From positions 3,377,001-3,441,000 of the forward strand of contig NZ_CP120416.1 of assembly GCF_032773895.1 (NCBI RefSeq): 64,000 nucleotides of DNA, written 5' to 3'. The position numbers and the translations under genes are program-made. The first letter of the stretch is position 1. Every line of letters starts with the position of its first letter. A model generated the notes under the pieces. It ran no database searches. It was given only the letters and a program-made list of their open reading frames with translations, and was not told the DNA's origin. Below, one piece after another: positions 22,394 through 32,169 of the stretch. The stretch is from Teredinibacter sp. KSP-S5-2. Lineage in GTDB: Bacteria; Pseudomonadota; Gammaproteobacteria; Pseudomonadales; Cellvibrionaceae.

Positions 22394-22421
22394 GTTATAG
22401 CACTTTAAGTATAACCTGCAA
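22394..22421 (-). promoter_or_regulatory. Probable promoter of the pilM operon
   Basis: On the minus strand TTGCAG (22416-22421) and TATAAC (22394-22399) are separated by 16 bases, 37 bases upstream of the pilM start. This is a good sigma70-type match by eye. Confidence 0.45.
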
Positions 22422-22456
22422 CAACAGAGCACATAGGTAAAGTGTGAAAAAGGTCT

Positions 22457-22462
22457 TATAAT
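22457..22462 (+). promoter_or_regulatory. Possible -10 box for the PBP1A gene
   Basis: A perfect TATAAT lies 48 bases before the ponA start. The bases at the -35 position (TAGGTA region) are poor, so the assignment is weak. Confidence 0.35.
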
Positions 22463-22510
22463 CACCACTAATTTACAAATAGCCCCTTACTAACAACATT
22501 CTTATTCGAA

Positions 22511-25105
22511 ATGAAAATAAAAAAAGTCCACTTGATAGTTATATCTTGGTTCCTTATCGCCGGAATTGGCGGGGCCACAAGCATTCTGGCAGGCATGTAC
22601 CTATACCTGAGCCCCCAACTTCCCGACGTGGAAACACTTAAAGAAGTCAGACTACAAACCCCTCTGAGAATATACTCAGCAGATGGTAAACTTATGGGGG
22701 AATTCGGCGAAAAGCGTAGAATTCCGGTTAAATACGCAGATATTCCCGAGCAATATATCCATGCATTACTTTCAGCAGAGGACGCCCAGTTCTATTCGCA
22801 TAACGGCGTATCGATAAAAGGCTTATTACGTGCAACAACACAACTGATCACAACTGGTCGCCGCGGCCAGGGCGGAAGTACGATCACCATGCAAGTTGCA
22901 AGGAATTTCTTCCTCTCTCGTAGAAAAACCTTTGCCAGGAAATTCAACGAAATTTTGCTGGCACTCAAAATTGAGCAGGAGCTCACAAAAGAAGAAATTC
23001 TTGAACTTTATGTCAACGTCATATTTCTTGGTAAGCGAGCCTACGGGATTGAGGCAGCAGCCCACGTATACTACGGCAAACCACTTAGTGAATTAAGTCT
23101 AGCCCAGTTAGCCATGATTGCTGGCTTACCGCAGGGTCCATCCACACAAAATCCAATAGCCAATCCAGTCAGGGCCATAGAAAGACGCAACTGGATTTTG
23201 AAAAGAATGCTCAAACTGGATTACATAGATGAAAATACCTACCAACAAGCCATCAATGAGCCGGTGACGGCCAAGTACCATTCAAAAAATCTTGAAGTCA
23301 ACGCACCATATGTCGCTGAGATGGCCCGCAAGAAAGTGGTAGAACAATTTGGCCTTACCGCTTATACAGAAGGCTATCGAGTCTATACAACGATAAAAAG
23401 CACATTGCAAAATACAGCTCAAGAAGCCGTAATCAAGGGACTTCTTACTTACGATGAACGCCATGGTTACCGAGGTCCAGAGCAACAGTTATTAACGGCG
23501 GAAGAAGCCAGTACATTTAATACCCTTCCGCAAGACGAGCAAGAATTGCAAATACAGCAATGGCTGGAAAACGTTGAAAGCATCCCGGAATACGGAGGGC
23601 TTGAAGCAGCCGTAGTCACATCCGTAGGTGAAAAAAACGCCAAAACCTTACTAGGAAACGGAACCGAAGTAGAACTGGCCTGGGAAGACGGTATCGCTCA
23701 AGCACGACGATTTCAGACAGAAAATGTCCTGGGCCCAAAACCCCAAAATGCCTCAGATGTTCTGCAAATTGGCGATATAGTCCGGCTTGAGCTAAAAGAA
23801 AGGGCCTCAGTTAACCAAGAGGCAGAGGAGCAACCCAGAGATAGATGGTACCTAAGACAAGTGCCTGACGCCCAAGCAGCACTTGTATCTCTATCCCCCA
23901 AAAATGGGGCATTACTCTCTCTTGTTGGCGGGTTCGACTTTAAGCAAAGTCACTTCAATCGAGCTATTCAGGCAAAACGTCAACCCGGCTCAAACTTCAA
24001 ACCTTTTATCTATACCAGCGCCCTAGAAAGCGGCCTCACAGCAGCCACCATAATCAATGACGCTCCGATAGTGGTAAATGATGAGCAGCTGGAAGGAACC
24101 TGGCGGCCAGTTAACTCGTCGAGAAAATTTTATGGTCCAACCCGACTCAGAGAAGCCCTTTACCGCTCAAGAAACCTGGTTTCCATCAAAGTCATGCAAA
24201 GTGTCGGAATAGGACAAACTATTCGCCAACTTAATCAGCTTGGTTTTGACACCAGCGAAATGCCTAGAGACCTATCATTAGCTCTCGGCAGCCACTCTCT
24301 GACCCCGTTAGAAGTCGCCAGGGGATATGCTGTTCTTGCCAATGGCGGATACCAGGTAGAGCCCTATTTTATTGAGCGAATTATTGATTTTGAAGGTAAT
24401 TCACTATTCGAGGCCTTACCACAGACCGTATGCAAAACATGCGAAGAAGAGCCAGATCAGATCGAAACACCAGAACTGGCGGACGATACAGAACAAACTG
24501 ATGTAGAGTTCTTCAGCATCGAATTTGATGAAGACGCATTTGAATTTGATATTGATACCAAGGTTCTACTGGACATACTTGAACCGCAAGACTACCCCCA
24601 GGCCCCCAAAGTAATTAATGACAGAGTGGCATACATCATTGACTCCATGCTCAAAGACGTTATCCAAAGAGGAACTGGCGTTAAGGCAAAAGTGATTGGC
24701 AGGCGAGACTTGGCAGGAAAAACAGGAACAACCAATGGTCCCATTGACGCTTGGTTCTCCGGCTATGGAGGACAAATTGTAACCACCACATGGGTAGGAT
24801 TCGACCAGAATTCACTTCTTGGGCTTCGAGAATACGGAGGCTCAGCAGCGCTCCCAATATGGATAGACTTTATGAAAGTCGCACTAAAGGACGTACCAGA
24901 AACTAAACGTCTACAACCAGAAGGTATCGTCACGGTAAAAATTGACCCGGAAACAGGAAAGCGAGCCAGAGCTGACGACCCGGATGCAATCTTTGAGATA
25001 TTCAGAGAAGAAAATGTGCCCGAACAATCGGAAGCTGCGGCCAACTCCGAAAGCTATTCTCCCTACGAGGACGAAGAGGCTCTAACGGAAGAACTGTTTA
25101 ATTAA
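22511..25105 (+). CDS. mrcA: Penicillin-binding protein 1A (bifunctional peptidoglycan synthase)
   Basis: Class A PBP that polymerises lipid II and cross-links the glycan strands in the periplasm. It has an N-terminal membrane anchor (about residues 7-32), a GT51 domain with catalytic Glu90 in SAEDAQFYSHNG and GGSTITMQVARN, an OB-like insert (about 300-450) and a transpeptidase domain with SNFK (494-497, nucleophile Ser494), an SRN motif and KTGT in AGKTGTTNG. 864 aa with an acidic C-terminal tail. The gene is also called ponA. It is divergent from pilM, the classical arrangement in Pseudomonas. Confidence 0.97.
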   Translation: MKIKKVHLIVISWFLIAGIGGATSILAGMYLYLSPQLPDVETLKEVRLQTPLRIYSADGKLMGEFGEKRRIPVKYADIPEQYIHALLSAEDAQFYSHNGVSIKGLLRATTQLITTGRRGQGGSTITMQVARNFFLSRRKTFARKFNEILLALKIEQELTKEEILELYVNVIFLGKRAYGIEAAAHVYYGKPLSELSLAQLAMIAGLPQGPSTQNPIANPVRAIERRNWILKRMLKLDYIDENTYQQAINEPVTAKYHSKNLEVNAPYVAEMARKKVVEQFGLTAYTEGYRVYTTIKSTLQNTAQEAVIKGLLTYDERHGYRGPEQQLLTAEEASTFNTLPQDEQELQIQQWLENVESIPEYGGLEAAVVTSVGEKNAKTLLGNGTEVELAWEDGIAQARRFQTENVLGPKPQNASDVLQIGDIVRLELKERASVNQEAEEQPRDRWYLRQVPDAQAALVSLSPKNGALLSLVGGFDFKQSHFNRAIQAKRQPGSNFKPFIYTSALESGLTAATIINDAPIVVNDEQLEGTWRPVNSSRKFYGPTRLREALYRSRNLVSIKVMQSVGIGQTIRQLNQLGFDTSEMPRDLSLALGSHSLTPLEVARGYAVLANGGYQVEPYFIERIIDFEGNSLFEALPQTVCKTCEEEPDQIETPELADDTEQTDVEFFSIEFDEDAFEFDIDTKVLLDILEPQDYPQAPKVINDRVAYIIDSMLKDVIQRGTGVKAKVIGRRDLAGKTGTTNGPIDAWFSGYGGQIVTTTWVGFDQNSLLGLREYGGSAALPIWIDFMKVALKDVPETKRLQPEGIVTVKIDPETGKRARADDPDAIFEIFREENVPEQSEAAANSESYSPYEDEEALTEELFN

Positions 25106-25113
25106 CTTAACGC

Positions 25114-25148
25114 AAAAAAAGCCTCAGTTAATCCCTGAGGCTTCAAAA
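25114..25148 (-). terminator. Intrinsic terminator between PBP1A and rpmE (distal copy)
   Basis: AAGCCTCAG pairs with CTGAGGCTT across a short loop. On the minus strand it is followed by a seven-T run, so it is a strong back-up terminator for rpmE. On the plus strand the tract is A/T-mixed (TTCAAAAATTT), so it may also slow transcription leaving the PBP1A gene. Confidence 0.75.
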
Positions 25149-25178
25149 ATTTACTCTAGAATCAAAAAATCCAGGCAT

Positions 25179-25206
25179 AAAAAAACCGGCTTACGCCGGT
25201 TTTTTT
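25179..25206. terminator. Bidirectional intrinsic terminator at the rpmE stop
   Basis: A 12-bp perfect stem (seven A then CCGGC, loop TTAC, then GCCGG and seven T) spans 25179-25206. It works in both directions: it ends rpmE, whose stop codon overlaps it, and ends forward transcripts from the PBP1A gene. Confidence 0.9.
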
Positions 25207-25420
25207 ATTTGGAGCTAAGTTTGCCCGCAAAACGCTTGTTGAATCGATCAATACGACCACCACTATCAACAACCTTTTGCTTACCAGTGTAGAATGGATG
25301 ACAAGCGGAGCAAACATCCAAATGAATGTCTTTTGCCAAAGTTGAACGTGTTTTAATCACGTTACCGCAACTACAAGTTGCAGTCATTTCACCGTAATTC
25401 GGTTGAATATCTTGTTGCAT
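25205..25420 (-). CDS. rpmE: Ribosomal protein L31, zinc form
   Basis: 50S subunit protein that helps bridge the subunits. 71 aa with the four zinc ligands C16, C18, C37 and C40 (CSCG and CSAC), so this is the C+ paralogue; a zinc-free copy (ykgM type) may exist elsewhere under Zur control. Divergent from priA, as in many gammaproteobacteria, and ended by two tandem terminators. Confidence 0.96.
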   Translation of the reverse strand: MQQDIQPNYGEMTATCSCGNVIKTRSTLAKDIHLDVCSACHPFYTGKQKVVDSGGRIDRFNKRFAGKLSSK

Positions 25421-25634
25421 AACATGCCTCTTCTTCTATGTGCACCGCCACTTAAGCTTGGTCAAGCACGGTACAGCTCAGTAATATACCGACTTCTTAG
25501 TCTTCTAGGCGAAAAATAAGGCTGCGAATGGTACCAGAATTTCTCCGATAGGCAAGCCAAAAAGATAGATTCGCTGAACCCCACCCATTTCCGATAGAAT
25601 TGGCCCTCGTTTTCCGACAGGCTGCTTTTGTTTA

Positions 25635-27836
25635 ATGAGTAATCCCCCCACCATTCTCAACGTCGCCCTGCCAGTCCCCTTGCGCCGAACATTTGACTAC
25701 TTCGCTCCCAAGCAGGGCCACACATCAACATGTATAGGCTGCCGGGTACGAGTAAAGTTTGGTAGCCAAACACTAGTTGGCATTATCACTAGCATCTCCG
25801 ATACCAGCGAATACGAGCTGAGCAAACTTAAAGAAGCAGAGGAAATACTTGATGAAACACCCTGCATCCCTCCAGAGCTTTTGGATTTGTGTCTATGGGG
25901 AGCCAAGTACTACCACCATGCTTTAGGTGAAGTTCTCAATACGGCACTACCGAAACGCTTTCGGGAAGGGTTACATATACCGGTTATAACTGGCTACCAA
26001 CTGACACAAGAAGGTAAAGGACTTTCAGAGAACGCTTTAAAACGAGCGAAAAAACAGCAACAACTCGTCACATATCTTCTGCAAAACCATCAAGCATCAG
26101 CTCAGGAACTCAAAGAACAAGGTATATCCCACAGCATCATCAATACACTGCTAGAAAAACACATTATCCAGGAAACACACCTGATTACGGCACCAACCTC
26201 GTCAGACAAAAAAATATTGAACGAGCCACCACTGCCACTCACCAACGAACAAGAAGCCGCTCTATTACAGATACGATTCCACCACTACTGTACCTATGTC
26301 CTTGAAGGAGCCACCGGAAGCGGCAAGACAGAAGTATTTCTTCAAGCAACAGAAAGGTGTCTTCGCGCAGACAAGCAAGTGCTCGTACTGATTCCAGAAA
26401 TAGGACTATCAACTCAAACCGTCAGCCGCTTTCGTCGCCGCTTTTCTGGCAGCATTGAAGTGCTTCACTCAAACATAAGCGACTTAAAGCGCGCCCAAGC
26501 TTGGCAGGCAGCCCGAGAAGGCAATGCTCAGGTAATTATTGGCACCCGCCTGGCGACAATGACACCATTTAAAGATCTCGGCCTCATTATTGTCGATGAA
26601 GAACACGACCTATCCTACAAACAGCAAGATGGGTTTAGATACTCGGCACGAGATCTTGCCATTGTCCGGGCAAACAAAAATAACATCCCCATCATACTTG
26701 GCAGCGCCACGCCCTCTCTCGAAACCCTACACAACGCAATTCAAGGTAAATATGAGCTACTACGCTTAACCAAACGAGCAGGGGAAGCCAAGCCGCCAAA
26801 AATACAACTCGCAGATTTAAGAGGACAACAGCTTACTGGTGGCCTATCAAGCCAAACGCTCGAAGCTGTGCAAAAACACTTGAACAACGCAAACCAAGTT
26901 TTGGTTTTTTTAAATCGTCGGGGATATGCCCCCAGCTTGCTATGCCACCAGTGCGGCTGGACAGCCAGCTGCAGATCCTGTGACGCCAAGTTAACCCTTC
27001 ACCAAACCCCGTTCCACTTACATTGCCATCACTGTGATTTTCAATGCCGGGTCCCCCATACATGCCCAAGCTGCCACTCCCCATCCCTGGTTCATTCGGG
27101 ACTGGGAACCGAACAACTCGAAGAAGCATTGAAAGAAACGTTCCCCCGAATACCGGTATTTCGTGTTGACAGAGATACGACACAAACAGTAAAGGGATTC
27201 AGTGTCATTCTTGCAAAAGTAAACGAGGGCAAACCCTGTATATTGGTTGGTACTCAGATGCTGGCAAAAGGTCACCATCTCAGCAAGCTAACCCTGGTTG
27301 TGATAGCGGATGCAGATCAGGGATTATTCAGTGCAGATTTTCGCAGTACAGAAAGACTCGCCCAACAAATTGTGCAGGTCGCTGGACGGGCAGGGCGAGA
27401 GAACGAACAAGGGGAGGTTATTATTCAAAGCCACAGCCCCGATCACCCCACGTTTAAAGAGCTGTTAACCAAAGGCTACCACCGGTTTGCTCGCAAGCTA
27501 ATCGAAGAACGTAGCCATAACCATCTACCACCTATATGGAACCTGACCACGATTAAAGCGGAATCAAAACGTGCGGAAAATGCGATTGAGCTTTTAGAGT
27601 TCGTTAGAACACGAGCAATGGCTATTGCGCCGCCATCTCAAAAGCTCAACTACCTTGGCCCGATACCTGCGCCCATAGAGAAAGTAAATGATCGATTTCG
27701 TTATTACCTTCAGATAAAAACCCTGAGTCACGAAACCAAAAGTAGATTATTAACGGAATTGTTAAAAGAAATTGACCAGAATGCTCTCGCCAAGAGAACA
27801 CGCTGGTCAATAGATGTGGATTCTTACGAAAATTAA
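25635..27836 (+). CDS. priA: Primosomal protein N', replication restart helicase
   Basis: Superfamily 2 3'-5' helicase that reloads DnaB at stalled forks. 733 aa: N-terminal 3'-DNA-end-binding domain, Walker A GATGSGKTEVF, DEEH box (VDEEHDLSYKQQDG), the zinc region with CHQCGWTASCRSC and CHHC...CPSC cysteine pairs, and the C-terminal helicase lobe with QVAGRAGR. The start codon is ATG right after a T-rich leader. Its TAA directly abuts the stop codon of the convergent lipoprotein gene, with no terminator between them. Confidence 0.96.
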   Translation: MSNPPTILNVALPVPLRRTFDYFAPKQGHTSTCIGCRVRVKFGSQTLVGIITSISDTSEYELSKLKEAEEILDETPCIPPELLDLCLWGAKYYHHALGEVLNTALPKRFREGLHIPVITGYQLTQEGKGLSENALKRAKKQQQLVTYLLQNHQASAQELKEQGISHSIINTLLEKHIIQETHLITAPTSSDKKILNEPPLPLTNEQEAALLQIRFHHYCTYVLEGATGSGKTEVFLQATERCLRADKQVLVLIPEIGLSTQTVSRFRRRFSGSIEVLHSNISDLKRAQAWQAAREGNAQVIIGTRLATMTPFKDLGLIIVDEEHDLSYKQQDGFRYSARDLAIVRANKNNIPIILGSATPSLETLHNAIQGKYELLRLTKRAGEAKPPKIQLADLRGQQLTGGLSSQTLEAVQKHLNNANQVLVFLNRRGYAPSLLCHQCGWTASCRSCDAKLTLHQTPFHLHCHHCDFQCRVPHTCPSCHSPSLVHSGLGTEQLEEALKETFPRIPVFRVDRDTTQTVKGFSVILAKVNEGKPCILVGTQMLAKGHHLSKLTLVVIADADQGLFSADFRSTERLAQQIVQVAGRAGRENEQGEVIIQSHSPDHPTFKELLTKGYHRFARKLIEERSHNHLPPIWNLTTIKAESKRAENAIELLEFVRTRAMAIAPPSQKLNYLGPIPAPIEKVNDRFRYYLQIKTLSHETKSRLLTELLKEIDQNALAKRTRWSIDVDSYEN

Positions 27837-28877
27837 TTACGGAGCGGAAACTGAAGGTTTCGCCGCCGCGGGCTTCTCTTCGGCAACCAAAGTGAATGTC
27901 AGTGATGACCAAATATTAGTATAGTCACCCGCTGCAGGGCCATTCCAAGTGCCATCACCCACCGCGTCGTACACTTGGTCACCATCGGCATCAATAAATG
28001 GTTCACCAGCGTCATATGCATCATTTTCATTGGTATCAACAAAAACTTCCGGCAAGTCGACAAAAGCCTCGCCGTCATCATACAAGTTATTACCATTTAC
28101 ATCGGTATATTCTTCAGCGCCTGAACCAAAAGCAATGACAGTATTAACAAAGTTAGCCGTAGTTTGACCCGCCAATGCTGCACTGGTCCATTGAACCTGA
28201 CAAACACCATCTTCAAGATCACAGAAGTCTTCTACCCGACCAGTTTCTGGCGACCAAAAACTCACTCGGATTCCATCTGTTACCGCATTACCAAATCTAT
28301 CCGTCGCAATCACCTGCAGTTTTGCTGAGATACCATCTAAAGCACCAGCTTTGTAAACCACAAGGTTACCGTTTCCATCTACCCCGGTATTCTCATCCAG
28401 AATCAAACTAAACGACATACGACCAGCAACCAGAGAACTGCTGGAAATGGAAATGTCCTCGGACGTTGCTGTCACAGCTCCTACGGTCGCACTAACCCGC
28501 ACGGATGTACTTACAGAACCACTGTTTAATACGGCGGTTACCTTTCCATCAGACCCTGTTCTCGCAGTATAAGAAGCTAGGGTTATCCCTCCAACGTCTG
28601 TGCTCAACGAAAAAACAACCGCGGCACCACGCTTGTTCGCTCCAGATAGGTCTTTAACGGTAAAGGTTATCTCGGAAACCTCTAAGCCTCCTTGCCCTTT
28701 TAAAACAAGGTCTCTTGATGTTGCACTGTCATAAGCTACGATTAACTGATCACTATCGCCACCGGAAACTCCACCACCTCCAGGGCCTCCGCCACAGGAA
28801 ATAACCAACAAACTAGCAAGCGAAAGCAATAATACTTTTGCCAGAGGCGATACCATTTTTTGTAAAACACTCTTCAT
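27837..28877 (-). CDS. Surface lipoprotein with Ig-like domain and calcium-type DxDxD loops
   Basis: 346 aa. The signal peptide ends in the lipobox VISC (Cys28), followed by a flexible glycine-rich linker. Residues about 45-140 resemble a bacterial Ig-like (Big_1/invasin-type) domain: a VKDLSGANKRGAAVVFSL stretch with later GSDGKVTAVL. A second related beta domain follows (TDRFGNAVTDGIRVSF). Residues 259-309 carry three EF-hand-like loops (DVNGNNLYDDGE, DTNENDAYDAGE, DADGDQVYDA), likely calcium sites. One disulfide is possible (DFCDLEDGVC). Probably an outer-membrane or surface adhesion/structural protein; no partner gene is visible. Pseudomonas has argS in this position. Confidence 0.75.
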   Translation of the reverse strand: MKSVLQKMVSPLAKVLLLSLASLLVISCGGGPGGGGVSGGDSDQLIVAYDSATSRDLVLKGQGGLEVSEITFTVKDLSGANKRGAAVVFSLSTDVGGITLASYTARTGSDGKVTAVLNSGSVSTSVRVSATVGAVTATSEDISISSSSLVAGRMSFSLILDENTGVDGNGNLVVYKAGALDGISAKLQVIATDRFGNAVTDGIRVSFWSPETGRVEDFCDLEDGVCQVQWTSAALAGQTTANFVNTVIAFGSGAEEYTDVNGNNLYDDGEAFVDLPEVFVDTNENDAYDAGEPFIDADGDQVYDAVGDGTWNGPAAGDYTNIWSSLTFTLVAEEKPAAAKPSVSAP

Positions 28878-29180
28878 ATTTCGACGCTCTCTGTGATCAA
28901 TTCATATAAACAGGTTTGCTTTTACGGAGCGTAGCAAACAAAATCCCTGCAACTCCAGCCACATCATATACCGGCTGAGGTAACAAAACAGCGTTCAACC
29001 TCCTATAACCCGGAGTGCCGCATTTAGCTCGATAATAGCTTAGATTGTTTTGCTAAGCCAATAATTCTAATGGATAAATTGTAAATTTGCGCAACACTTT
29101 GCAAAGCATTTTGAGGTAGAATCGTCGAATCAAGTTTCCATTCACACCCACACGCACTGATCAAAAAACAGCCCAAGTTT
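28878..29180. other. Divergent intergenic region (303 bp)
   Basis: No open reading frame or RNA gene is recognised. It must hold the promoters of the minus-strand lipoprotein and of the forward SPOR gene. A TAGAAT at 29117-29122 could be a forward -10 box, but no convincing -35 box accompanies it. Confidence 0.5.
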
Positions 29181-29747
29181 ATGAGTAGCTATCAAGCCAA
29201 AAGACGAAAACCCTCCGCCTCTCGACGCAGTGAGCCCCGCGTTCCCGCTTGGGTATGGCTATTCACAGGAGCCATCCTGGGGGCATTTATTATGTTTTTG
29301 ATGCGCCTGGCGGATATGAAACAAGATCAGCCGCCAGCTGCTACGCAAAAAGAACAGACATCAAATCGGTCAGAAGAAAAGAAAGAAAAAGTGCTGCCCC
29401 GATTTGATTTTTACGAAATGCTGAAAAATAACAAAATTGAAGTTCCAGATTTCAATTCCGAAGAGCCGGGAGAAAACCCCCAACAAGTAAAGCAAGAATT
29501 TGACTTTCTACTTCAAGTCGCCTCTTTCCGCGATAAGGACGACGCCGAACAACTGATGGTAGAACTGCTGCTACTCAACCTCGAAGCAACACGGGAAAAA
29601 GCCAAGGTCAAAGGCGGGGGAACCTGGCACAGAGTCATTGTCGGACCCTTTGAATCACGATCAAAACTGGCAAAAGCCCGCTCCACCTTACTCTCCAATA
29701 ACTATGACGCGCTTTTATTAAAGCGACCAAAAGACACACCTGAATAG
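29181..29747 (+). CDS. FtsN-like SPOR-domain membrane protein
   Basis: 188 aa. A basic cytoplasmic N terminus (KRRKPSASRR) is followed by one membrane helix (about residues 23-41), a charged proline/glutamine-rich linker and a C-terminal SPOR domain (about 107-185, FDFLLQVASFRDKDDAEQL and HRVIVGPF). Architecture and position before hslV match the FtsN-type protein of Pseudomonas. It probably senses septal peptidoglycan and takes part in division. The essential FtsN E-domain cannot be identified with confidence by eye, so I give no gene symbol. Confidence 0.85.
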   Translation: MSSYQAKRRKPSASRRSEPRVPAWVWLFTGAILGAFIMFLMRLADMKQDQPPAATQKEQTSNRSEEKKEKVLPRFDFYEMLKNNKIEVPDFNSEEPGENPQQVKQEFDFLLQVASFRDKDDAEQLMVELLLLNLEATREKAKVKGGGTWHRVIVGPFESRSKLAKARSTLLSNNYDALLLKRPKDTPE

Positions 29748-29807
29748 TTGAAATAAAGTCCCCAACCCCAAATATAGGGGTAAAGTTACTAAACTAAGGA
29801 CTTATTT

Positions 29808-30347
29808 GTGGAACAGTATCGGGGCACAACTATTCTTTCCGTTCGCCGTGGAAACAAAGTCGTTATCGGTGGCGACGGCCAAGTCTCTATGGGCAACACC
29901 GTCATGAAAGGCAATGCCCGAAAAGTACGTCGCCTATATAAAGATCAAGTTATCGCCGGCTTTGCCGGTGGCACAGCCGATGCATTTACTCTATTCGAAC
30001 GCTTTGAAGCAAAACTGGAAACACATAATGGCCAGATTGTTCGCGCAGCAGTGGAACTCGCCAAAGACTGGCGAACCGATCGAGCCTTACGCCGTCTGGA
30101 AGCCTTACTCGCGGTAGCCAATCACGAAGCATCATTAATCGTAACCGGTAACGGTGATGTAATTCAGCCGGAAGATGACCTTATTGCAATCGGCTCTGGT
30201 GGACCGTTTGCTCAATCCGCAGCCAGAGCCCTTCTGGAAAACACCGAGCTTGAAGCTCAGGAAATCGTGAAAAAGGGCTTAACCATTGCAGGAGACATAT
30301 GCGTCTACACCAATCACAACTTCACTATCGAAGAATTGGCATATTAA
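29808..30347 (+). CDS. hslV: ATP-dependent protease subunit HslV (ClpQ)
   Basis: Proteasome-like peptidase forming two stacked hexamers capped by HslU. The start is a GTG preceded by AAGGA. The encoded N terminus is MEQYRG before TTILSVRR, so the catalytic threonine is Thr7 and must be exposed by removal of a six-residue propeptide at Gly6-Thr7. In E. coli only Met is removed, but propeptide forms are familiar from beta-proteobacteria. The [17 protein letters not shown] and GDICVYTN motifs are typical. 179 aa; hslU follows after 17 bases. Confidence 0.96.
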   Translation: MEQYRGTTILSVRRGNKVVIGGDGQVSMGNTVMKGNARKVRRLYKDQVIAGFAGGTADAFTLFERFEAKLETHNGQIVRAAVELAKDWRTDRALRRLEALLAVANHEASLIVTGNGDVIQPEDDLIAIGSGGPFAQSAARALLENTELEAQEIVKKGLTIAGDICVYTNHNFTIEELAY

Positions 30348-30364
30348 TTTAAGGTAAAGAATTC

Positions 30365-31681
30365 ATGTCTCATATGACTCCTCGTGAAATCGTACACGAA
30401 TTAGACAAACATATCGTTGGCCAGGAAGCTGCCAAAAAAGCCGTAGCCATTGCCTTACGCAACCGCTGGCGCCGTACCCAGGTAGATAAGAAATTACGTA
30501 ATGAAATTACCCCAAAGAACATTCTGATGATTGGCCCAACCGGGGTGGGGAAAACAGAAATCGCCCGACGCTTGGCAAAATTAGCCAACGCCCCCTTTGT
30601 AAAAGTTGAAGCCACCAAATTTACTGAAGTTGGCTACGTTGGCCGGGATGTGGAATCCATCATTCGCGACTTGGTAGACCGATCCATTAAGCTATACCGC
30701 GAACAGGAAATGGCCAAAGTAAAAACCCGAGCGGAAGAAGCTGCTGAAGAACGCATACTAGATGCATTACTTCCACCGGCAAGAACTGACGCCGAACAAA
30801 GTCATGAATCCAACACTCGCCAGATATTTCGTAAAAAGCTACGAGAGGGAGAGCTGGATGACAAAGAAATCGAAATAGATATCGCCGCCGCCCAGGTAGG
30901 GGTCGAAATCATGGCACCTCCCGGAATGGAAGACATGACCAGTCAGCTACAAAACATGTTTTCTTCAATTTCTCCAGGAAAAACGAAGAAAGCGAAAATC
31001 ACCGTTAAAAAAGCCTTTAAAAAATTAACGGATGAAGAAGCAGGCAAACTGGTCAATGAAGAGGAAATCAAAAGCATGGCCATTGAGGCCGCCGAGCAAA
31101 ATGGCATTGTTTTTATCGACGAAATCGATAAAGTCAGTAAACGTGAAGGAACCTCAGGTGCAGACGTTTCTCGAGAAGGCGTACAACGGGATCTCCTGCC
31201 ATTAATTGAAGGCTGCACAATCTCCACCAAGCACGGAATGATCAAAACCGACCATATTCTGTTTATTGCCTCTGGCGCTTTCCATTTATCCAAGCCCTCG
31301 GATTTAATTCCAGAACTTCAGGGCAGGCTCCCTATTCGAGTTGAATTGGAAGCGCTAACCCCGGATGACTTTGAGCGCATTCTCACAGAACCGGATGCAT
31401 CATTAACTGAGCAACATCAAGCACTGCTCAAAACAGAAGGGATTGAAGTAACCTTCACCAAAGACGGTATACGGAAAATCGCTGAAACAGCCTATGAAGT
31501 CAACGAGCGAACAGAAAATATTGGCGCACGCAGACTTCACACCGTTCTAGAGAAACTCCTGGAAGAAGTTTCTTTCAACAGCGAACCGAGCACAAACAGC
31601 ATTGAAATTGGCGCATCTTTTGTTGATGCACAGTTGGGTGAACTGCGAGAGAATGAAGACCTGAGCCGGTTTATCCTGTAA
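30365..31681 (+). CDS. hslU: ATP-dependent protease ATPase subunit HslU (ClpY)
   Basis: AAA+ unfoldase that feeds substrates into HslV. 438 aa with Walker A GPTGVGKT (57-64), pore loop GYVG (90-93), the I domain (about 110-235), Walker B VFIDEIDK, the sensor region and a C-terminal DLSRFIL tail that docks into HslV. The start [10 protein letters not shown] parallels E. coli MSEMTPREIV. In the same operon as hslV; in other species the pair is under heat-shock control, but no sigma32 promoter is recognised here. Confidence 0.97.
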   Translation: MSHMTPREIVHELDKHIVGQEAAKKAVAIALRNRWRRTQVDKKLRNEITPKNILMIGPTGVGKTEIARRLAKLANAPFVKVEATKFTEVGYVGRDVESIIRDLVDRSIKLYREQEMAKVKTRAEEAAEERILDALLPPARTDAEQSHESNTRQIFRKKLREGELDDKEIEIDIAAAQVGVEIMAPPGMEDMTSQLQNMFSSISPGKTKKAKITVKKAFKKLTDEEAGKLVNEEEIKSMAIEAAEQNGIVFIDEIDKVSKREGTSGADVSREGVQRDLLPLIEGCTISTKHGMIKTDHILFIASGAFHLSKPSDLIPELQGRLPIRVELEALTPDDFERILTEPDASLTEQHQALLKTEGIEVTFTKDGIRKIAETAYEVNERTENIGARRLHTVLEKLLEEVSFNSEPSTNSIEIGASFVDAQLGELRENEDLSRFIL

Positions 31682-31689
31682 CGAGAATC

Positions 31690-32082
31690 ATGACCACACT
31701 TCCCCCACAAAAAATTAAGGTACACAAAGGTTCAAAGACCCTGGAACTGGTTTTTGAACCTGAGAGTTACCAACTCCCCTTTGAACTGCTTCGTGTTCTA
31801 TCACCTTCCGCAGAAGTTCGTGGCCACGGGGCAAACGACGGCGAACTTCCACTAAACAAACAAAACGTCTTGATTACCAAAATTGAACCTCAAGGCAACT
31901 ACGCTATTCGCCTTACCTTTGACGATGGCCATGACTCTGGTATCTACACATGGTCCTATTTGAAGGATCTGGGGGAAAACCACGAACACTATTGGCAGGA
32001 ATACCTAGTTCAAGCCGAGAAAAAGAAAGAAGAAATGGAAACATCAGTGGTTCGTTGGGTATCTCCTCCCCCCGCTGAGTGA
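31690..32082 (+). CDS. DUF971 (GBBH-like N-terminal fold) protein
   Basis: 130 aa. It contains the DUF971 core: LELVFEPESYQLPFELLRVLSPSAEV, and GIYTWSYLKDLG near the C terminus. This beta-rich fold is also the N-terminal domain of gamma-butyrobetaine hydroxylase, and small stand-alone versions are often next to hslVU or ubiE. No catalytic residues are recognised and the function is unknown. It starts eight bases after hslU and is probably cotranscribed. Confidence 0.85.
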   Translation: MTTLPPQKIKVHKGSKTLELVFEPESYQLPFELLRVLSPSAEVRGHGANDGELPLNKQNVLITKIEPQGNYAIRLTFDDGHDSGIYTWSYLKDLGENHEHYWQEYLVQAEKKKEEMETSVVRWVSPPPAE

Positions 32083-32169
32083 TATCAAACTCCAATCACA
32101 CGGAGTCTTATCTTAAGTCGCGGCAGAAGGTACAATGGTCTTCTCCGTAGACAGATCGAAGAACAGCCA

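Noticed and set aside
25114-25206. Pair of adjacent palindromes as a possible transposon end
   Set aside because: Both are classical intrinsic terminators with flanking A and T runs, placed correctly between two converging genes.
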